Position numbers and translations under genes: made by a program
In this document: in pieces, positions 1 to 5,067 of the stretch
How the letters are laid out: each line of letters begins with the position of its first letter
Numbering within the stretch: the stretch's first letter is position 1
The notes under the pieces: generated by a model
The model's database searches: none
Told to the model about the DNA's origin: nothing
What the model saw: only the letters and a program-made list of their open reading frames with translations
Origin: CAYYWP01 sp050176585
GTDB taxonomy: Bacteria > Desulfobacterota > Binatia > HRBIN30 > CADEER01
Assembly (NCBI GenBank): GCA_050176585.1
Contig: JBFXHX010000098.1
Location: forward strand, 1-5,067
Length of the DNA stretch: 5,067 nt
Reading direction: 5' to 3'

Positions 1-41
1 GCCGCAAACGCCATGTGGCATCGGTGTCTCGCGGCTGTGTG

Positions 42-70
42 TTGAGTGGCCTGCCGAATGCTGCTAGCGT
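42..70 (+). promoter_or_regulatory. Weak sigma70-like promoter candidate
   Basis: TTGAGT at 42-47 (four of six matches to TTGACA) is followed after exactly 17 bases by TAGCGT at 65-70 (three of six matches to TATAAT). Spacing is ideal, but the -10 element is poor and such pairs occur by chance. If real, it would give a leader of roughly 190 bases before the stress protein gene. No better pair was seen in bases 1-271. Confidence 0.15.
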
Positions 71-261
71 AAGCACGATCGCGTGCACCGATCGAACCGC
101 GGCCACCACCCGCCCGCATCGGTTCGTAAGCAACAGTGACGTGCACTTCCATAATTCCCCGTGTCGACCACTGACATAGGGTTGCGCGTTTCGCGCGGAA
201 GAAGCGTCCGCGTCCGTGCCGCAACCGGCTGGCAGCAGTTTCCTGGGGGCGACCAGTGATT

Positions 262-267
262 GGGAGG
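262..267 (+). promoter_or_regulatory. Ribosome binding site that fixes the stress protein start
   Basis: GGGAGG is a strong Shine-Dalgarno match ending four bases before the ATG at 272-274. It lies inside the frame that could open at the in-frame TTG at 260, so it argues for the ATG and against that TTG. The spacing is slightly short but workable. Confidence 0.8.
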
Positions 268-271
268 TACA

Positions 272-1321
272 ATGACCGATGCATTGGTCGAGTACGATGT
301 TGCGGCGCGAGTGAAGCCCAATACCGGCCCGACGATCGGACAATTGCCGCTGACCGGATTGGCGATCAGACATATCCTCGTCCCGCTGGACGGGTCACCG
401 GAAGCTGAATCCGTCCTTCCATACGTCGAAGACATCGCGAGCGCGTTTTCGGCGCGCGTGACTCTCCTCCGCGCCGTGGAGGTGGGTCCCGACGTGCCGG
501 GGCGGCGCGTCGATGCGCTCGAGTGGGAGCTCGCGCGCGTGGAAAGCCACGCGTATCTGGCGGCGGTCGCGGCGCGGCTGGCGAAAAACGGGCTCACGGC
601 GAACATCGAGCTCGTGCAAGGGCACGCCGCCGAGCAGATCCTGCTCCTGGCGAGGCGCCAAGCCGTCGATGTCATCGCGCTGGCTACGCACGGCCATGGC
701 CACGCTCACGCCGGCGCGATCGGCACTACGGTGCAACGGGTGATCGCCGGCGCCCCGACATCGGTTTTGATCGTGCCCGGCAGGGATGTGCCCGGCGCCT
801 CGCGTGGCGAAATACGGTTGCGGCGCATGTTCCTGCCGCTGGACTGCTCGCAGCGCGCCGAATTCATCCTGCCCGCCGCCACGGACCTGGCCAGGCGACA
901 CCACGCCGAGCTCATCCTCGCGCACGTAGTCCTGGAACCGGAGCTGCCGCGCCGTATGGGGCCGTCGCAAGAAGACCTCGAGCTCGCGAAAGCGCTCACC
1001 GAGCGCAATCGCCGAGCCGCGCTGCGCTACTTGCGCGACATTCAGAATCGATTGAAACCGGTCGCCGAGCAGGTCGAGGTGCGCGTGTGCGTGGCATCGC
1101 GCCGGTCGCAGGCGCTGCGCGAGCTCGCGGAACGCGAGGACGTGGACCTCCTGATCCTTTCCGCTCATGGGAACACCGGTGATGCGCACCAGCGCTATGG
1201 CGGCGTGGCCGCAAAGCTTCTGCAGGATTGCCCGCGCCCGATCATCATGCTCCAAGACATCGCCGACGCCGATGACGATCGGCACGGCGACTCGTACGCC
1301 GAGGCACACCTGGGCCGGTGA
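272..1321 (+). CDS. Tandem-domain universal stress protein (UspA family)
   Basis: This is a 349-residue cytoplasmic protein with two Usp domains in one chain, about twice the length of a single-domain UspA. Domain 1 (about residues 33-169) opens with a strand reading HILVPLDGS (34-42) and closes with SVLIVPG. Its nucleotide loop, A-TH-G then nine residues then G-T (138-152), fits the family pattern G-xx-G-x9-G-S/T with Ala in the first position. Domain 2 (about 184-329) repeats the plan: MFLPLDCS (186-193), then S-AH-G-x9-G-G (297-311), then IIMLQDI. The last Gly replaces the usual Ser/Thr, so nucleotide binding there may be weaker. A 32-residue leader precedes domain 1, and an acidic tail (ADADDD) follows domain 2. 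The ATG at 272 is preferred over the in-frame TTG at 260 because a strong ribosome binding site lies between them. The stop overlaps the start of the glucan synthase gene. Proteins of this family bind ATP or act as stress-responsive partners; the partner here is unknown. No signal peptide or membrane segment is seen. Confidence 0.93.
   Translation: MTDALVEYDVAARVKPNTGPTIGQLPLTGLAIRHILVPLDGSPEAESVLPYVEDIASAFSARVTLLRAVEVGPDVPGRRVDALEWELARVESHAYLAAVAARLAKNGLTANIELVQGHAAEQILLLARRQAVDVIALATHGHGHAHAGAIGTTVQRVIAGAPTSVLIVPGRDVPGASRGEIRLRRMFLPLDCSQRAEFILPAATDLARRHHAELILAHVVLEPELPRRMGPSQEDLELAKALTERNRRAALRYLRDIQNRLKPVAEQVEVRVCVASRRSQALRELAEREDVDLLILSAHGNTGDAHQRYGGVAAKLLQDCPRPIIMLQDIADADDDRHGDSYAEAHLGR
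1318..1321 (+). other. GTGA start/stop overlap between the two genes
   Basis: The synthase start codon GTG (1318-1320) shares bases with the stress protein stop TGA (1319-1321). Such four-base overlaps are typical of translational coupling, where ribosomes finishing the first gene re-initiate on the second. No good ribosome binding site precedes the GTG; the nearest GAGG (1301-1304) is about 13 bases away. This supports dependence of synthase translation on the stress protein gene. Confidence 0.8.
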
Positions 1322-4300
1322 CGTCGCCGGCAATCAAGGCACCGACCGATCAGCCCGCCGCGACGGCACTCCACCCCATCGAGGGGGTTGAGCGGAAGCG
1401 GCTCTACGAGCTGGTGCGGCTCCCGCTGGCGTTTCCGGGGCGATGGCGCAAGCGACTGGTCGCCCGCCTCGAGAAACCGCAGCGGGCCATCGAAGCGGCT
1501 TATCAACGGCTCGCCGTCGCTCCGCCGCAGGCGGTAGAGGCCTCGCACGAAGCGGAGTGGCTGCTCGACAACCACTACATCGTGCGGCGCGCGGCGCGCA
1601 GTCTCCGCGAAGAGTTTCCTGTCGGCTTCGAGCGCCGGCTGCGGGTGTTCACCTCCGGCGCGGCAGCGGGGCGACCACTGGTGTACGAGCTCGCGCGCGA
1701 GCTCGTCGCCGCCGAGACGTGCAACGTCGATGTCGCCTCGCTGGCGGTGATCACCGCCGCCTTCCAGACCGAGCGCCCCCTGACCATCGCCGAGCTGTGG
1801 GCGTTGCCGGCTCTGTTGCGCCTGGCGCTGCTCGAAGCCCTGGCCGAAGCCATCGCCGTGATCCCGGGCGTCGACATCTCGGCGGAGGGCGCGGCGGCGA
1901 CCGATACAGGGCGGGTGATCGCGAACGCCATACGCAGCCTGCGCACGTTGGAGTCGGCCGACTGGAAGCGTTTCTTCGAGTCGATCAACGTCACCGAGCG
2001 CCGGCTGCAACAAGACCCCGCGCGGGTGTACGCGCAGATGAACTTCGACACCCGCGATCGCTACCGCAAGGCGGTGGAGGAGGTGGCCTGGGGCACGGAG
2101 GAGGCGGATGAAGCGAGCGTCGCTGCGGCCGCCGTGCGGTTGGCCGGCGCTGGGCGGGGCGGGCGGCGCGGCCATGTCGGCTACTATCTCGTCGATGAGG
2201 GCCGCCAGGAGCTCGAGCGCGAGGTCGGGTGCCGGCCGCCCTGGCGGCTGCGCTGGCGCCGCGGGCTGACCGGCCACCCGAGCCTGGTGTACCTGGGCGG
2301 TATCGCACTGCTGACGGCCGCGGCATTGATTGCAGTGGCGGTCGGCTTGCGCGCCGCGGGCACGACCCCTGCGATCGTGGCGATTGCGGTCGCGCTCGCG
2401 GTCATTCCGGCGGTGAGCGTAGCCGTGCACGTCATCAACGATGTGCTGACCCGCGTGCTGCCTGCGCGCGTGCTGCCGAAGCTGGATTTCTCGCGCGGCA
2501 TCCCCGCTGAGTGGCGCACCCTGGTCGCGGTGCCCGCGCTGCTGTCCGATGCGGATGAGGTCGAGGCGCTGCTGTCCGGATTGGAAATTCGCTATCTCGC
2601 AACCGGCGATTCGCAAGTGAGCTTCGCGCTGCTTACCGACTTGCTCGACGCCCCGGCCGAGCACCAGCGCGAGGATGACGACGTCCTAAAGCAAGTGGCC
2701 GACGGCATCGAAGCGCTGAACGCGCAGTATCAATCAGGCGCGGGCGGCCCGTTCCACCTCTTCCACCGCAACCGCCAGTGGAATCCGCACGAGCAGTGTT
2801 GGATGGGATGGGAGCGCAAGCGCGGCAAGCTCACGCAGCTGAACCGCTGGTTGCTGGGCCAGCCCGGTTCGGAATTCGCCCTGCACGTGGGCGACGAGCG
2901 GCTGCGCGGCACGGTGCGTTTCGTCATCGCGCTCGATGCCGACACCGATCTGCCCCGCGACGCGGCGCGCCAGCTCGCGGGGGCGCTCGCGCACCCGTTG
3001 AACCGCGCCGAGTTCCAACCCGAATCGGGCGCGGTCAAGGCCGGCTACACGATTCTGCAGCCCCGCATCGAGATCAACCCGGTGAGCGCGAGCGCTTCGC
3101 GGTTCGCGACGCTGTTTGCACCCGCGGCGGGGCTCGATCCGTACGTGCATGCCGTGTCGGACGTGTATCAAGACCTCTTCGGCGAAGGGACGTACGTCGG
3201 CAAGGGCATTTACGACGTGGCCGATTTCGAGCGCAGCCTGACCGGCCTCGTCCCCGACAATACGTTGCTGAGCCACGATCTGTTCGAGGGCGTGGCCGGG
3301 CGGGCCGGTCTCCTCAGCGACACCGTCCTCTTCGAAGACTTTCCCGCGCATTACCTGGCGTACGCCCGTCGCGTGGAGCGCTGGATCCGCGGCGACTGGC
3401 AGCTCCTGCCGTGGCTCGGTCGCCACGTGCCCGTCAGCGACGGCGGCCGCGCGCCGAACCGGCTCAGCCTGATCGCCCGCTGGAAGATCATGGACAATCT
3501 GCGCCGCAGCCTCGTGGCGCCGGCGCTGCTGGCGTTCTTGTTCGTCGTGTGGCTCGGGGTGCCGCGCGCCCTCTGGCAGTGGACGCTGCTCGCCATCGCG
3601 GTACCGGCCGTGCCGCTGCTGCTGAGCGCCATCAACGAGCTCGCGGCCGCTGTCCGGCGGCGCGTGCGTCGTGGGGTCCCGTCGTCGAGCCGATCGCTGC
3701 GCGCGACGGCCGCGGCATGGTTCTGCGAACTCGCATTCCTGCCGCATACGGCGCTGGTCGCGACCAAGGCGATTCTGCAGACGCTGCTGCGGGTCTGCAT
3801 CACGCGCCGCCACCTGCTGCAGTGGACGTCCGCGGCGCACGCCGCGCGCGCCGTGGCCGGACGCGCGCAGACGGCGCTCTGGTTTGTTGTCGAGATGGGC
3901 GCCGCGCCGTTGGTCGGCATCGGCGGTGCCGCGCTGCTCGCCGCATTGCACCCGGCCGGCTTGCCGGCCGCCGCTCCGCTGCTGCTGCTCTGGTGCGGGT
4001 CGCCCTTGATCGCGGCGCAACTCAGCCGGCCGCCGTCGCGGCCCGCGCCGGTGCTCACGGCGAGCGACCGTCTGCGGCTCCGCATCCTGGCCCGCCGCAC
4101 ATGGTCGTTCTTCGAGGCCTTCGTCGAGCCCGCCGATCAGTGGCTGCCGCCCGACTACTACCAGCAAGCGCCGCGCAACCGGCTGGCTCGGCGCACATCG
4201 CCCACCAACATCGGGCTCGCGCAGCTGGCCGTCGTCGCCGCGGCGGACTTCGGCTACTGCGGTCCGCTGTCGATGGTTCTGCAGTTGAAGAATACGTTCG

Positions 4301-5067
4301 ACACGCTCGATCGCCTCGATCGCTATCGTGGGCATTTCCTCAACTGGTACGGCACCGCGGCGCTGGATCCGCTCGAGCCCCGCTACGTATCGACGGTGGA
4401 CAGCGGCAACCTCGTCGCGAGCCTGCTGATCGTCAAACACGCCTGCATGGAGCTCGGCTCGGCGCCACCCGTCGACGGGCGGCAGTGGGGGGGATTTCTG
4501 GATACGCTCGCCGTGTTTCAGGAAGTCGCCGAGGGACTGCCGAACGGCGGCGGAACGGCCCTGCTCGGCGCGATCGCGCGCCTCGAGCGCTGGGTGAGCC
4601 GCTGTCGCGCGGAGCCGTCGAGTTGGCGCGCCACCATCTCGGCAGTGCTCAGCGAGCATCTCCCCGCGCTCGAGACCCAGCTCGTCGCGCTGCTCGAGCC
4701 CGATCCGGCGCGCCTGTCGCCACCGCGGTTGGCGGAGCTGCGGCGCTGGTCTGCCGCGCTGAAGGAACACCTCGATCGCATGCAGCGGGAGCTCGATCTC
4801 CTCATGCCCTGGTTCAACGCCTGGCACCAGCTCCCGCCGTTTCTCACCGGCGAGCTTCCGGAGCGGGTGGCCGTGGCGTGGGGCCCATTGGCGGCCGCCT
4901 CCTCCGCTCTGCCGAGCATCGCGGAGCTGCCGGCGGTGATCCGCCGCGCGCAGCAGCAGCTGGCGGATCTGCGCCGCGCGCTCGAAGCCGCGACCGCGCC
5001 GGAAGCGGCCGACGCGCGTGCCTGGGCCGCGCGTTTCGACAGCGCGCTCGCCGCCGCGTTGCCGGCA
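1318..5067 (+). CDS. ndvB: Cyclic beta-1,2-glucan synthase, N-terminal 1250 residues (cut by window edge)
   Basis: This inner-membrane enzyme builds cyclic beta-1,2-glucan from UDP-glucose. The frame is uninterrupted from GTG 1318 to the window edge; an in-frame stop at 1273-1275 makes this GTG the first usable start, and the first in-frame ATG (2038) is far too late. The N-terminal region carries family signatures: AEWLLDN (79-85), PLTIAELW (154-161), HVGYYLVDEGR (286-296). Hydrophobic segments at about 322-343 and 351-375 precede the GT84 core (about 385-700). The core shows WNPHEQCWMGWERKRGKL (488-505), the DxD motif in LDADTDLPRD (Asp540, 542, 544), SHDLFEG (652-658), FED (672-674) and RxxRW (685-689) followed by IRGDWQ. 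This matches the D, DxD, E/D, (Q/R)xxRW pattern of processive inverting glucosyltransferases. Further hydrophobic segments lie near 732-750, 753-771, 801-820, 854-880 and 882-900. From about 960 a next domain begins (TNIGLAQLA, RYRGHFLNWY, PRYVSTVDSGNL), probably the cyclising GH189-type domain. The rest of it and the expected C-terminal GH94 phosphorylase-like part lie beyond the window. Full-length relatives have about 2,800-2,900 residues. Product export by an NdvA-type ABC transporter is expected, but no such gene is visible here. Confidence 0.95.
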   Translation, partial: MTSPAIKAPTDQPAATALHPIEGVERKRLYELVRLPLAFPGRWRKRLVARLEKPQRAIEAAYQRLAVAPPQAVEASHEAEWLLDNHYIVRRAARSLREEFPVGFERRLRVFTSGAAAGRPLVYELARELVAAETCNVDVASLAVITAAFQTERPLTIAELWALPALLRLALLEALAEAIAVIPGVDISAEGAAATDTGRVIANAIRSLRTLESADWKRFFESINVTERRLQQDPARVYAQMNFDTRDRYRKAVEEVAWGTEEADEASVAAAAVRLAGAGRGGRRGHVGYYLVDEGRQELEREVGCRPPWRLRWRRGLTGHPSLVYLGGIALLTAAALIAVAVGLRAAGTTPAIVAIAVALAVIPAVSVAVHVINDVLTRVLPARVLPKLDFSRGIPAEWRTLVAVPALLSDADEVEALLSGLEIRYLATGDSQVSFALLTDLLDAPAEHQREDDDVLKQVADGIEALNAQYQSGAGGPFHLFHRNRQWNPHEQCWMGWERKRGKLTQLNRWLLGQPGSEFALHVGDERLRGTVRFVIALDADTDLPRDAARQLAGALAHPLNRAEFQPESGAVKAGYTILQPRIEINPVSASASRFATLFAPAAGLDPYVHAVSDVYQDLFGEGTYVGKGIYDVADFERSLTGLVPDNTLLSHDLFEGVAGRAGLLSDTVLFEDFPAHYLAYARRVERWIRGDWQLLPWLGRHVPVSDGGRAPNRLSLIARWKIMDNLRRSLVAPALLAFLFVVWLGVPRALWQWTLLAIAVPAVPLLLSAINELAAAVRRRVRRGVPSSSRSLRATAAAWFCELAFLPHTALVATKAILQTLLRVCITRRHLLQWTSAAHAARAVAGRAQTALWFVVEMGAAPLVGIGGAALLAALHPAGLPAAAPLLLLWCGSPLIAAQLSRPPSRPAPVLTASDRLRLRILARRTWSFFEAFVEPADQWLPPDYYQQAPRNRLARRTSPTNIGLAQLAVVAAADFGYCGPLSMVLQLKNTFDTLDRLDRYRGHFLNWYGTAALDPLEPRYVSTVDSGNLVASLLIVKHACMELGSAPPVDGRQWGGFLDTLAVFQEVAEGLPNGGGTALLGAIARLERWVSRCRAEPSSWRATISAVLSEHLPALETQLVALLEPDPARLSPPRLAELRRWSAALKEHLDRMQRELDLLMPWFNAWHQLPPFLTGELPERVAVAWGPLAAASSALPSIAELPAVIRRAQQQLADLRRALEAATAPEAADARAWAARFDSALAAALPA
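1685..1706. repeat. Perfect 22-bp palindrome inside the synthase gene
   Basis: The 11-base arm ACGAGCTCGCG is followed directly by its reverse complement with no spacer. It falls in codons for YELAREL near residues 123-129 of the synthase. The codons GAGCTC for Glu-Leu, used twice around Ala-Arg, generate most of the symmetry, so coding may explain it. No regulator is known to me that would bind here. Confidence 0.9.
3953..3970. repeat. 8-bp inverted repeat with 2-base loop in the synthase gene
   Basis: CGGCCGGC (3953-3960), TT, then GCCGGCCG (3963-3970) can fold into a GC-only stem. It encodes the Pro-Ala-Gly-Leu-Pro-Ala-Ala stretch between two hydrophobic segments of the synthase. No T run follows, so it is not a terminator. 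It is probably a by-product of the GC-rich Pro/Ala/Gly codons. Confidence 0.7.

Larger units (their letters stand above)
1..271. other. Leader region upstream of the stress protein gene, no gene seen
   Basis: All three forward frames were read at the left edge. Two close early (TGA at 43-45, TAG at 65-67), and the third gives no recognisable protein tail, so no end of an upstream gene can be supported. An antisense frame entering from the stress gene crosses this stretch but has shadow-like composition. The region probably holds the promoter and 5' untranslated leader of the downstream operon. Two copies of the palindrome CGATCG lie at 76-81 and 89-94, 13 bases apart. A short hairpin, GCGCG-TTT-CGCGC, lies at 184-196 without a following T run, so it does not look like a terminator. 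No tRNA, riboswitch or repeat array was recognised. Confidence 0.6.

Noticed and set aside
184..196. Short hairpin as terminator of an upstream gene
   Set aside because: The stem is only five pairs, there is no T run, and no upstream gene end could be identified.
230..245. Possible sigma54 promoter (TGGCAG followed by TTTCCT)
   Set aside because: The -12 element lacks the required GC, so it does not fit the consensus.
260..271. TTG at 260 as the start of the stress protein
   Set aside because: The strong ribosome binding site at 262-267 would lie inside the coding region; the ATG at 272 fits it better.
64..675. 203-residue antisense frame reaching into the leader
   Set aside because: About two thirds overlaps the stress protein gene. 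The product is a low-information Arg/Ser/Thr/Ala sequence without a recognisable domain.
395..1333. 312-residue antisense open reading frame over the stress protein gene
   Set aside because: The opposite strand encodes an unmistakable tandem Usp protein; the antisense product shows no motif.
1443..2111. 222-residue + strand frame inside the synthase gene
   Set aside because: It is out of frame with the conserved synthase sequence and ends in a poly-Gly stretch; it is a frame shadow.
1195..2664. 489-residue antisense open reading frame
   Set aside because: It covers the end of the stress protein gene and the start of the synthase, both well supported. Its composition is Arg/Gln/His-rich with no family motif.
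2734..4827. 697-residue antisense open reading frame
   Set aside because: It lies fully within the synthase gene, whose + strand product is clearly recognisable. The antisense product is rich in Arg, Gln, Glu and Pro with no recognisable domain, as expected of a GC-rich shadow frame.

Overview
The window is GC-rich bacterial DNA carrying two genes on the + strand, most likely from a proteobacterium. That assignment rests on base composition and on the type of glucan synthase present; no rRNA or other taxonomic marker is visible.

Layout: bases 1-271 are a leader with no convincing gene. They hold a strong ribosome binding site just before the first gene and only a weak promoter candidate. Bases 272-1321 encode a tandem-domain universal stress protein (UspA family). 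Bases 1318-5067 encode the first 1250 residues of a very large membrane enzyme of the cyclic beta-1,2-glucan synthase family (NdvB/ChvB/Cgs). Its reading frame is still open at the right edge. Family members are usually about 2,800-2,900 residues, so less than half of the gene is visible: the N-terminal region, the membrane-embedded GT84 glucosyltransferase, and the start of the next, probably cyclisation, domain.

The two genes overlap by four bases (GTGA), so they are very probably one transcription unit with coupled translation. The synthase makes periplasmic cyclic glucans involved in osmotic adaptation and host interaction. A nucleotide-binding stress protein translated with it suggests stress-linked glucan production or regulation, but the sequence does not prove a functional link.

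I found no mobile element, CRISPR array, RNA gene or terminator. The long antisense reading frames are shadows of the GC-rich genes. I see no clearly new system. The most unusual points are the stress protein-glucan synthase coupling, a histidine-rich nucleotide-binding loop in the stress protein, and a perfect 22-bp palindrome inside the synthase gene.
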